This document shows positions 53,608 to 61,305 of a stretch of DNA of 64,000 nt, in pieces. The position numbers and the translations under genes were made by a program. The notes under the pieces are model-generated. The model worked only from the letters and a program-made list of their open reading frames with translations. It had not been told where the DNA came from and ran no database searches. Position 1 is the first letter of the stretch. Each line of letters begins with the position of its first letter. Source of the DNA: G958295645 sp965242735 (GTDB lineage: Bacteria; Gemmatimonadota; Gemmatimonadetes; Longimicrobiales; Gaopeijiaceae); contig OZ251497.1 of NCBI GenBank assembly GCA_965242735.1, forward strand, positions 1,054,001-1,118,000. The letters run 5' to 3'.

Positions 53608-54400
53608 ATGTCCTCCGGCGTCTCGCCCGGCGTGCGGGCGGACGGGCTCGTCGTCTCCTACCGTGCGCTCTTTCGTCGCACCGCCGTGTTGCGCGGCGTC
53701 GGCATGACGGCGAAGCCGGGCGAGATCACGGCCGTCGTGGGCCGCAACGGGGCCGGCAAGACGGGGGGCGCGTAGAGGATGTCTTCACGGTCTTGGCGCC
53801 CGTCGGAACGGTTGTTCTTGCGGTCTTGCTGGCCGACGTGTGCGCGGACTTCCGCCGGGGACATGCGGTCTTCTGGATGCAACGCGCCGTCAGTCCCGTG
53901 GCGTTCTACTTGGCGAGGCTCGCGGAAACCGCGGCGGTCGGCGCCGGTCTCGCGATGCTCTGGATCGGCGCGTTGTCCGGCGTGGCCGTGCTCGCAGGCT
54001 GGAGCCTCGAATCGCATCCCATGCTGACGGCGCCTGGGGGCGGTGGCTGTGGTCCTGATGATCGTCGCGGTCGGATTCGGACTGTCGGCTTGGTTGCCCG
54101 GAGGGGCTCGGATGGCCCTGATCGCTTTCGGCGCGATCAGTGTGGCCGGCGCTGTCCTGGCCGCACTCCGGCCGGGCCTCGAGGAGCGGGTTCGCGACGC
54201 GGGTCGTGTTGGAGATGTTGTTCCCCATTGAAGAATTGAACGCCACGATCCGCTGGGTCCGGGGCGACGACGGCGGGTCGCCCGGAGTGCTGCTCCACAC
54301 TGCGATCTACGCCGGAGCATGGACGGCGCTGGGAGCGCTGGGGGGTCCGCAGGGCCGCATCGAGCGGAAGAATGGCCGGAGCCGGTTAGCCCTGGCAGGT
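53608..54400 (+). pseudogene. decayed ABC transporter: truncated ATPase joined to permease fragments
   Basis: An ABC ATPase start (ADGLVVSYRALFRRTAVLRG, then AVVGRNGAGKT Walker A) runs 55 residues and stops at TAG 53773. Everything beyond Walker A is missing, including LSGGQ. Directly after, membrane-protein frames appear: DVFTVLAPVGTVVLAVLLAD to MLWIGALSGVAVLAGW (about 53778-54035), then a shifted frame with VVLMIVAVGFGLSAWLPGGA, then a third with LHTAIYAGAWTALGALGG. One large deletion and at least two frameshifts are needed. It starts 5 bp after the propeller gene. Confidence 0.75.
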
Positions 54401-54403
54401 TGC

Positions 54404-54497
54404 GCTGATCGGTTCGACCTCGTGCTTCCTCAACGACGCCGAACTACGAGGCCCAGGACGCCGTCGATGTGGTGTGCTGATCGGTTCGACCTCGTGC
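54404..54497 (+). repeat. 22-bp identical repeat, copies 72 bp apart
   Basis: GCTGATCGGTTCGACCTCGTGC occurs at 54404-54425 and 54476-54497 with no mismatch, followed by similar TTCCTCAACGACG and GTCCTTGACGAAG. It lies just after the ABC remnant in the 410-bp region between the two pseudogenes. Confidence 0.92.
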
Positions 54498-54566
54498 GTC
54501 CTTGACGAAGGTGTTCGGCGCCCTCGATTCTTGCGGGTCGCGGCTTTGGTCACTGTCGCGAGCTTG

Positions 54567-54780
54567 GCGGACACGCGTGTCCGGCAAATGACGGCGCAAC
54601 GGCCACGAAATGCCGGAAACGACCGCAAGAACGACTCGGCGCCGGTCACGCGACGGCGAAAATGGCCGCCGAGCCCGTTTTGGCGGACATCCGTGACCGC
54701 CAAAGACGATTCTGCCGCCATGAGACGTCGCCTTGCGGCCGCTCAGCCCGCTTCGCGGACACGCATTTGTCCGTCAGGAG
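54567..54780 (+). repeat. three related GCGGACA segments, two of them 72 bp apart
   Basis: Segments near 54567, 54683 and 54755 share GCGGACA followed by a partly palindromic GTG.CCG. The middle one reads TGGCGGACATCCGTGACCGC, almost self-complementary at its ends. The last two are 72 bp apart. The region has no gene I can support and is less GC-rich than its surroundings. Confidence 0.65.
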
Positions 54781-54810
54781 CGGCCTCGGGACGGCCGCCG
54801 ACGGCCGGAC

Positions 54811-55835
54811 CTAGCGAGAGGACACCGTCACGTCCAGCTTCGCCGCCGCCAGCTGATCCGTCTCGTAGTCGTAGTAGGACGCCAGGTAGCTTCCGTCCGG
54901 CGTGGCGCTCCACACCCTGTATCCCCTCTCCAGGGGCTCTCGCGCCAAGATGCGCCCGTCTGGCGAAATCACCAGCCATTCGCTGCTCGCTCTGACTTTG
55001 CCCCATTCGCCTTCAGGCTGTACCCGCACGACGTTCAAGACGGCACCGTCGTCCAGCTCGTGGACGAAGAAGGACTTCGTCCAGGCGCTGGTCGTCCGGT
55101 AGCCGCCCGACATGTACGTCACGGCCCTGTCCAGCTCCGACGCGGACACCACCGTCTCGTCTTCGATCACCAGCTGCGCGCCGTTTCCCGAGAGGTCGGC
55201 GTACCGAGTGATCCTGAACGGCGCCCGGTCCGATACCAGCAACCCTCCGTCCCGCGTGAGGGCGACCGGCCCTCCGGCCGTGCGCCGAACCGTCTCCCAC
55301 TGCTCGTGGGCAACCGGGGCGTGCCAGCTCTCGACGTGCCGTCCATCCTCGCCGCCGAACCGGTGCACCGCGTGCTCCGCCGGCTCGTTCGCATCACTGA
55401 CGAAGGCCGAACTCACGATCAGGTCGCCGTGCGGCGCGACAGCCAGTCCGAAGCCTCCGATGGGGATGTCGAGCTCCATGCGCCGCACGAACCGCTTGTC
55501 CGCTCCGAAGAACGAATATCCCCGCCGGCCTTGCACGACCACTCCGCCTCCCCGGGGCCGTCGCCTTCCCGGAGCACCCTCTTGGTCGTGCCCCCGTCCG
55601 CCGAGATCTGAAACACCTCCGAGATATCGCCGTCCCCGAGCCAGACAGCTCCGTCCGGCCATTGGATCATGTCATCCGCCCAAACGAACCCCGGGTCGCC
55701 GTACGTGCTCCATACCTCCTGGACCGCCACTTCCAGGGGGTACGCCTGCGGTTGCTGGGCCGCCGTTGTCTCGCTTGCCTCAACGAAGCCCAATAGGCAC
55801 CCAAAGGAGACTCGGGTGAGAGCCTTGGTGCTCAC
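54811..55835 (-). pseudogene. broken six-bladed beta-propeller gene
   Basis: Starts on the minus strand at 55835 (MSTKALTRVSFGCLLGFVEA signal), overlapping the previous stop. Frame one carries VWLGDGDISEVFQISADGGT and LREGDGPGEAEW, the family GPGE block. The next blade, YSFFGADKRFVRRMELDIP, is in another frame (open to 54811), and the usual 10-15 residues between GPGE and the next strand are missing. A small deletion plus frameshift near 55540 explains this. The remaining blades look intact to the end. A sequencing error is an alternative if only one base is lost. Confidence 0.7.
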
Positions 55836-56362
55836 GGGCCCGTAGCCACTCGGAACTCGGCGAAGTCGAGATCGTGCGCCCAGCGGCGAAGGCGAATCGC
55901 CAGCGGATTGGTCGTTACTGCCAGCGTCCCATCAGGGCGTTCGCGACCAAGGACGGCCCATTCGCCCGAACCGCACTGGGCTGCCGCGAAGTACCGAGGC
56001 CCAACACGCCGCAGCAGCAAGGTGGCCCCGCCGTGCTCGACAACTCGTACGTCCAAACTGCGAGGCACGCCGTTCCCCCGAATTACTTGCGGCGGGGCTG
56101 CCGCCAAGGTAGGCGTGCAAATCTCGGTGTCGAACCACCATCGCCTTACGATTTTCTCGCACGTGCACTCGCCATCCGTGGAGCAACTTCTAAGGCCAAG
56201 CACCATCGTGGCAGTGCACAGTGCCCCCTCTTTTCCGCTCCCGCAACGGCCTTTTTTTCAACCGACACACTGACCATGAACCGTTCCCGCGGGAGCGAAA
56301 ACGGCGGCCGCCGAGAGGACCCCGGCGACGAGCAAAGCGGAAACTCGGGCAACTGCGTTCAT
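55832..56362 (-). pseudogene. secreted Cys-rich protein gene interrupted by an in-frame TGA
   Basis: ATG at 56362 follows AGGAG, and a signal peptide MNAVARVSALLVAGVLSAAA is followed by APAGTVHGQCVG and TGA at 56260-56258. The same frame then stays open for 141 codons to 55832: KKGRCGSGKEGALC, STDGECTCEKIVRRWWFDTE and a folded-looking C-terminal part. The stop sits in a Cys-x-x-TGA context next to a run of seven A. A nonsense mutation in a decaying region is the plain reading; recoding is possible (see findings). If the stop is real, an ORF from ATG 56206 encodes only the C-terminal 124 residues. Confidence 0.55.
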
Positions 56363-56514
56363 GGGTTCAACTCCTGTTTGGGGTGCACGTTTTCGCCGCC
56401 ATGGCATGGCCGAGCGGTTTCCGTCCGGGGTGCCCTCCCCGCCTTCCGAAGCTTCAAGGCTCCAGAGGGCGACGAGATTCCGTCCCACAATTCTGACTTC
56501 GCGGCCTAAAGTAC

Positions 56515-56543
56515 ACAATAGGCGAGGTCGCCCCGATTGGCAA
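56515..56543 (-). promoter_or_regulatory. probable minus-strand promoter for the interrupted secreted gene
   Basis: On the minus strand TTGCCA (56543-56538) and TATTGT (56520-56515) are separated by 17 bp. It lies about 150 bp upstream of the ATG at 56362. The rest of the 412-bp gap to fabG (56363-56774) holds a GC stem (CCCGAGCC/GGCTCGGG, 56678-56703) that may help end the pst-fabG transcript. Confidence 0.55.
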
Positions 56544-56774
56544 ATTGCTGACGCCGGAAAATGGCTCGCCAGGACCGACAGAGAGCCTGATTCTCGTTGC
56601 CGGACAAGGGTTTACTCGAGTGCTCTCGGATTGGTTGCCGACCGTCGCCGTTGGGGGGGATCGCCCCCTCCGTGCTCCCCGAGCCCCGCCTTCGCGGCTC
56701 GGGCTTGCGGACGCATGCCCTCCTTGACGGTCGCCCGGGCCGGGCTTGGCGGCGAGCTGTTCGGGCGCCGCCGG

Positions 56775-57605
56775 CTACACCAAGTAACCCGCGTCGACCG
56801 GCAGCACGACGCCGGTGACGTGGCGGGCGGCTTCGGAGCAGAGAAAGAGCACGACCGAGGCGACGTCCTGAGGGTCGCCCAGGCGTCCCAGGGCGCTTCG
56901 CTCGCGTGCTCGGTCCAGGATGTCGGGCGGCACGCGGTCGGTCAGCCCGGTCGTGCGGATGTAGCCCGGAGCCACGGCGTTGACGTTGACGTTGGAGGGG
57001 CCGAGTTCCGCGGCGGCGCTGCGGGTCAGGCCCGCCAGGCCGGCCTTGGACGAGCAGTAGTTGGCCAAGCCGAATTCGCTGGAGAATCCGTGGACCGACG
57101 ACACGTTGACGATCTTGCCGAACTGCTGCGCCCGAAAGTGGGGGGCCGCGGCCCGGATGAAGTAGAAGGCGCCCGAGAGGTTGGTGTCCACGACATCGCG
57201 CCACGCCTCGTCGGTCATGCGCCACAGCGCCCGGTCTCTTCCCACGCCCGCGTTGTTGATCAGGACGTGCAGCCCGCCCAGGCGGCGGCGCGCTTGCTCG
57301 ACGAACGCGGTTGCCGCCGCCGCGTCCCTCACGTCGCATGCGGCCGCGAAGACTTCGACGCCTCGCGCCTCCAAATCCGCCGCGACTTGGGCGGCTCGCT
57401 CGCAGCTCTCGGCGTTGGCGCCCGAGTAGTTGAAGGCGACGTTAGCGCCGCTTTGCGCGAACGCGATCGCCAGGGCCCGGCCGATGCCGCTTGACGCGCC
57501 GGTCACGATCACGCAGCGCCCGGCCATGGAGTCCGCGAGAGGGGCAGGCTCGGGCGACGTCTCCGCCAGGAGCTGTCCGGCTCCCCGGCCTTCGCTCACG
57601 CTCAC
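56775..57605 (-). CDS. SDR family oxidoreductase, FabG/PhaB-like
   Basis: 276 residues from GTG at 57605, overlapping the phoU stop (GTGA). VIVTGASSGIGRALAIAFA (NADP-binding TGxxxGIG) near residue 32, NNAGVGRD, IVNVSSVHG with catalytic Ser, and YCSSKAGLAGLTRS (YxxxK) are the classical short-chain dehydrogenase set, with 3-oxoacyl-ACP or acetoacetyl-CoA reductase the likely role. The first 26 residues are a non-family extension, and ATG at 57527 gives the standard start. Its coupling to the phosphate operon is unusual. Confidence 0.88.
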   Translation of the reverse strand: MSVSEGRGAGQLLAETSPEPAPLADSMAGRCVIVTGASSGIGRALAIAFAQSGANVAFNYSGANAESCERAAQVAADLEARGVEVFAAACDVRDAAAATAFVEQARRRLGGLHVLINNAGVGRDRALWRMTDEAWRDVVDTNLSGAFYFIRAAAPHFRAQQFGKIVNVSSVHGFSSEFGLANYCSSKAGLAGLTRSAAAELGPSNVNVNAVAPGYIRTTGLTDRVPPDILDRARERSALGRLGDPQDVASVVLFLCSEAARHVTGVVLPVDAGYLV

Positions 57606-58297
57606 GGCCCGGCGCTCCCACGGTCGGCCAGCTTGGTGTGCTTGATGGATTTTCCTTCCAGCAAGAAGACGACTTCTTCGGCGACGTTGGTGGCCAAGTC
57701 GCCGATGCGTTCCAGGTTCTGCACGACCAGAATCGTGTCCAGGCCGGGGCTAATGTAGCGCGGTTGCTCCAGCATGTAGGAGATGATGATGCGAAAGGCG
57801 GACCGGCGCATGGCGTCCACGCGCTCGTCTTCTTCGGCGATCCGGCGGGCCGACGCGGCGTCTCGGTTGGCGAAGGCGTTGAGCGCGCCGCCCAGCATTC
57901 GGCGAACCAGGCGTCCCATTTCCCAGACCTCGGGGATCTCCGGCAACGGGGGATGGGCCGCGATCCGCCTGCACGCCTTCGCGATGTTCACCGCGTGATC
58001 GCCGACGCGCTCGATGTCGTTGCTCGCCTTGAGCGTGGCGAAGACCAATCGCAAGTCGCCCGCCATGGGACGTTGCAAGGCCAGGAACTCCAGGACGCGC
58101 TCGTCGACTTCGATCTCCAGCGCGTCGATGGCGTCGTCGGCCCGGCGCACGGCCTTGGCTTGGTCCAAGTCGCGCTCCGACAGGCCGGCCAGGGCCTCCT
58201 GCACGAGCGTCTCCGCGCGCCCGCTCATGTCCAGGAGCAACTCCTGCAGATGCTCCAGGTCGGCTTCGAAGGGGCTCTTGGGACGAGCTTCGTTCAC
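57602..58297 (-). CDS. phoU: phosphate transport regulator PhoU
   Basis: 231 residues from GTG at 58297 (family start NEARPKSPFEADLEHLQELL). Two PhoU helical repeats: DERVLEFLALQRPMAGDLR and VGDHAVNIAKACRRIA in the first; YMLEQPRYISPGLDTILVV and IGDLATNVAEEVVFLLEG in the second. It restrains PhoR signalling when phosphate is plentiful. The open frame upstream to 58342 has no family features. The start lies in the second copy of a 74-bp-spaced repeat. Confidence 0.94.
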   Translation of the reverse strand: MNEARPKSPFEADLEHLQELLLDMSGRAETLVQEALAGLSERDLDQAKAVRRADDAIDALEIEVDERVLEFLALQRPMAGDLRLVFATLKASNDIERVGDHAVNIAKACRRIAAHPPLPEIPEVWEMGRLVRRMLGGALNAFANRDAASARRIAEEDERVDAMRRSAFRIIISYMLEQPRYISPGLDTILVVQNLERIGDLATNVAEEVVFLLEGKSIKHTKLADRGSAGP

Positions 58298-58371
58298 TTG
58301 GGGAATCGTCGGCCGGTTTGGCCGCCGAGCTTGGCGGGGCAACGGGGGTTCTTCGGCTGGGCTTCGTTCAT
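58271..58371 (-). repeat. phoU start region duplicated 74 bp upstream
   Basis: Copies at 58271-58297 and 58344-58371. On the minus strand both read (A/G)TGAACGAAGC followed by C..CC.AAGA.CCCC, so the upstream copy would start MNEAQPKNP where phoU starts VNEARPKSP. They fill the pstB-phoU gap. Confidence 0.82.
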
Positions 58372-58441
58372 CTGGCGCGTCCCTTCGCGCATTCGGGGCG
58401 GACGCCCGCCCGGTCGACGGCGGATCCCGGCGGCGCCTTGG

Positions 58442-59233
58442 TCACTTGGCGCGCCCAGTCACGTATTCCTCCGCCCGGCTCGTGAGGGGGTTGGTGAACA
58501 TCGTCGCCGTCGTACTATACTCCACGAGTTCGCCCTCCTCCAGGAAGGCGGTCATGTCGGACAAGCGGGCGGCTTGCTGCAAGTCGTGCGTGGCGAGCAC
58601 GATGGCGTAGGCGGACTTGAGCGCATGGACGAGGGACTCGATGCGGGCCGTGGCGGCGGGATCCAGCGAGGCGGTGGGCTCGTCCATCAGCAGCACGTCG
58701 GGCTTGACGGCCAGCGTCCGCGCGATGCAGAGCTGCTGCTGCTGTCCGGCCGAGAGCGCCAGCGCCGGCGCGTCCAAGTCTCCGGCCACGTCTTCCCACA
58801 GGCCTGCCGCCGAGAGCGCCTCTTCGCAGAGTTCGTGGAGGTCTCCCTTGAAGCCGCCGACGCGAGGGCCGAACGCCACGTTGTCGAACACCGACCTGGG
58901 AAACGGCGTGGCTCGCTGGAACACCATGCCGACGCGCCGCCGGACTTCCACGGGGTCCACGTCCCGCCCGTACAGGTCGATTCCGCGAAAGCGCGCGGCG
59001 CCGGACGTGCGGGCGCCGGGGAGCATCTCGTTGGTGCGGTTGAAGGCGCGCAGGAGCGAGGTCTTGCCGCTTCCGGCCGGCCCTATGACCGACACGATTC
59101 TGTTCTCGGGCACGTCCAGCGAAACTTCGGAGAGGGCTTGCCGGGCGCCGAATCGCACGGAGAGCCGGTGGCAGGAGAGCGCCGGCGTCGGCTGGGGCAG
59201 GGCGCCGGGATCGGGCGAGGGCTTGGCGTTCAC
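58442..59233 (-). CDS. pstB: phosphate ABC transporter ATP-binding protein PstB
   Basis: 263 residues from GTG at 59233, overlapping the pstA stop. Walker A is IGPAGSGKTSLLRAFNR near residue 45. The Q-loop MVFQRATPFPRSVFDNVAFG is PstB-like. The ABC signature is LSAGQQQQLCIARTL, against the usual LSGGQQQRLCIARA. Walker B is VLLMDEPTASLDP and the H-loop THDLQQA. It powers phosphate import with PstA/PstC. The signature changes (Gly to Ala, Arg to Gln) are in residues that contact ATP and are odd for this family. Confidence 0.92.
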   Translation of the reverse strand: MNAKPSPDPGALPQPTPALSCHRLSVRFGARQALSEVSLDVPENRIVSVIGPAGSGKTSLLRAFNRTNEMLPGARTSGAARFRGIDLYGRDVDPVEVRRRVGMVFQRATPFPRSVFDNVAFGPRVGGFKGDLHELCEEALSAAGLWEDVAGDLDAPALALSAGQQQQLCIARTLAVKPDVLLMDEPTASLDPAATARIESLVHALKSAYAIVLATHDLQQAARLSDMTAFLEEGELVEYSTTATMFTNPLTSRAEEYVTGRAK

Positions 59234-60237
59234 GGGCCGGAGAAGGGACTGGGGGCGCCTTGCCGGGGCTTGGCGTTCGGCGCAGGGCCTTCTTCGGCGC
59301 CCGGCGTCGCGCTGCCGGGCGCGCGGGCGTCCGGGAGCGACCTTGCGCTTGCCCGAGCGTCTTGGGCGAAGCGCATTTGGAACGCGAAGGCTGCGAGGCG
59401 GACGCCTAGGAGGATAGCGAGCAGGGCAAGGGCGGCCCCGGCGGCCTGCGCCGCGAACTCGGCCTGCGGGCGGACGGCCCACCCGAACACCTGCGTCGGA
59501 AGAGAGATCAACGGGGCCGCCGGGCTGGGCGGCGCGAACGTGGCCAGCGACGCGGCTCCGACGACGAGGAGCGGCGCGGCGGCCCCCGCCGTCCGCGTCA
59601 GTGCGGCGCAGGCGGCGGTCGCGATGCCGGGGGCCGCGGCCGGCAGAACCTGACGGAGGACGACTTGCCATCGGGTCGCGCCCAACCCGGCGGCGGCGGT
59701 CCGCAGGTCGCCGGGCACGGCCCTGATGGCTTCCGTGGCCGAGGCGACGACGGGAGGAAGGGCGAGCGCCGCCAGCACGAGAGCGCCGGTCAGAAGCGTC
59801 CGGTCCAGCGACAGGCCGTGCACCAGGAAGGCCAGCCCGGCAACGCCGTAGACGACGGAGGGCACGCCGCACAGGTTGGCCAGCGCGGCTTGGAGGACGG
59901 AGGCGGCGCGCGTCTTGGGGCGGGCGTACTCCTCCAGGTAGATGGCCGTTCCGATGCCGGCCGGCAGGGCCAAGGCGCCCGTCAGGACGACCAGCCACGC
60001 CGTCCCGGCGGCGGCGGCGCCGATCTCCCCCCAGCCGCTCCCGGGACCGTGCGGCGCGCCGTCCAGGCCGAACGGCCAGGCGCGCCATGCCAGCAAGCCC
60101 AGCAGGGCCGCGGCCGCCGCGACCACGCTGGCGGCGGCCAGGCGCGACGCCAGCCCGAGCAGATCGAAGCGGCGGCGGCCGGAAGCGATCGGCGGCCGTT
60201 CGCCGGAGACTTGGTCGCCAAGACGCATGAGCGTCAC
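59230..60237 (-). CDS. pstA: phosphate ABC transporter permease PstA
   Basis: 335 residues from GTG at 60237 (overlapping pstC; ATG at 60228 possible). Six membrane segments. IGTAIYLEEYARPKTRAASV then ANLCGVPSVVYGVAGLAFLV is the PstA start of the transmembrane domain. LRTAAAGLGATRWQVVLRQV is the EAA loop contacting PstB. A Pro/Ala-rich C-terminal extension (about 305-335) is extra. Confidence 0.92.
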   Translation of the reverse strand: MTLMRLGDQVSGERPPIASGRRRFDLLGLASRLAAASVVAAAAALLGLLAWRAWPFGLDGAPHGPGSGWGEIGAAAAGTAWLVVLTGALALPAGIGTAIYLEEYARPKTRAASVLQAALANLCGVPSVVYGVAGLAFLVHGLSLDRTLLTGALVLAALALPPVVASATEAIRAVPGDLRTAAAGLGATRWQVVLRQVLPAAAPGIATAACAALTRTAGAAAPLLVVGAASLATFAPPSPAAPLISLPTQVFGWAVRPQAEFAAQAAGAALALLAILLGVRLAAFAFQMRFAQDARASARSLPDARAPGSATPGAEEGPAPNAKPRQGAPSPFSGP

Positions 60238-61220
60238 GAGTCCCGCCCTTCCTGCGTCGCGGCAGCGGCCTTGCGGACAGCGGCCCGGACGGGAGCGTGG
60301 GGCAGCCCCGGGATCGCGGGTCGCCGGTGCGGCAGCAGCGCTCGGCCGACCGCGTGGACGGCGCAAGTGACGGCGAACAGCAACGTGGCGACCGCCAGCA
60401 CGGCTTGGGCGTCGAGGCTGCCGGGACGGGCGTCGCCCAAGCCGGCTTGCGCCAGAAAGGCCGTGAGCGTCCGCGCGCCCTCCAGCGGGCTCCAGGCCAG
60501 CTCCGCGTGGCTGCCCGCGGCCATCGCGACGATCATGGTTTCCCCGGCGGCCCTCGCCGCAGCCAGGAGGAGGGCGGCCACGAGCCCGCGCGCGGCGGCC
60601 GGCGCCGCCACCCGGGCGACGACCTGTCCTCGCGACGCTCCCAGAGCCGTTCCGGCCTCCAAGAGCGCGCGGGGCACGGCCGCCAGAGCTTCGCGGGCCA
60701 GAAAGGCGACCGTGGGAGTGATCGCAAGACCCACGACGATCGTCGCGGCCGCGCCTCCCAGCGCCCCGGCGCCCGGCAAGGCCGCGCTCAGGACGGGCGC
60801 GACCGCGCTGACGGCCACGTACGCGAAGACCACCGTGGGCACGCTGGCGAGCAGGGCCAGGGCGGCCGTTGCGGCCCGTTGCGGCCGGGGCGCCGCGTAG
60901 TACTGCACGTAGACGGCCGACAGCGTCCCCAGTGGCGCCGCGACGGCGACGGCGCCGGCGGTGATCTGGCCGGTCGCCGCCAACAGCGGCGCCACGCCGA
61001 ACCGGGGGTCTTCGGCGAAGGGCGCCCAAGTGGATCCCGTCAGGAAGCGCCACGGCGAGACTTCCGCGAAGAACTGGCCGGTCCCGACGGCCATGACTCC
61101 CAGCAGGGTGGCCGCCGTCCCGGCGGTCAGCAACGTGCATGCCAGGAAGATCTGGACGGCGGCCCGATCGGCCCGGGCTCCCGGGCGTCCCGCGACCGTC
61201 GCAAGGGTCCCCCGGTTCAC
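60234..61220 (-). CDS. pstC: phosphate ABC transporter permease PstC
   Basis: 328 residues from GTG at 61220, inside the second copy of the pstS/pstC repeat. Six membrane segments. FLTGSTWAPFAEDPRFGVAP near residue 60 is typical of PstC; PLGTLSAVYVQYYA then LLEAGTALGASRGQVVARVA (EAA loop) follow. With PstA it forms the membrane channel. Its stop overlaps the pstA start. Confidence 0.93.
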   Translation of the reverse strand: MNRGTLATVAGRPGARADRAAVQIFLACTLLTAGTAATLLGVMAVGTGQFFAEVSPWRFLTGSTWAPFAEDPRFGVAPLLAATGQITAGAVAVAAPLGTLSAVYVQYYAAPRPQRAATAALALLASVPTVVFAYVAVSAVAPVLSAALPGAGALGGAAATIVVGLAITPTVAFLAREALAAVPRALLEAGTALGASRGQVVARVAAPAAARGLVAALLLAAARAAGETMIVAMAAGSHAELAWSPLEGARTLTAFLAQAGLGDARPGSLDAQAVLAVATLLFAVTCAVHAVGRALLPHRRPAIPGLPHAPVRAAVRKAAAATQEGRDS

Positions 61221-61305
61221 GAGCCCTGCACTCTGGACGGCGGGACGATTGCTGGACGTCGTGTTCGCGACCTCGCGAGAGTCCCGCGATTCACGAGCCG
61301 CGCGC
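61201..61305 (-). repeat. pstS/pstC stop-start junction duplicated, copies 74 bp apart
   Basis: Copies at 61201-61231 and 61275-61305, about 31 bp with seven differences. On the minus strand each is GC.GGGCTCGTGAA.CG.GG then GAC.CT.GCGA-like sequence with a GTGA. The upstream copy supplies the pstS stop (TGA overlapped by a GTG); the other copy supplies the pstC start GTG at 61220. Confidence 0.88.

Noticed and set aside
56240..56258. Bacterial SECIS element after the in-frame TGA
   Set aside because: Only a five-pair stem with a wobble can be drawn, at an unusual distance. Not strong enough to call.
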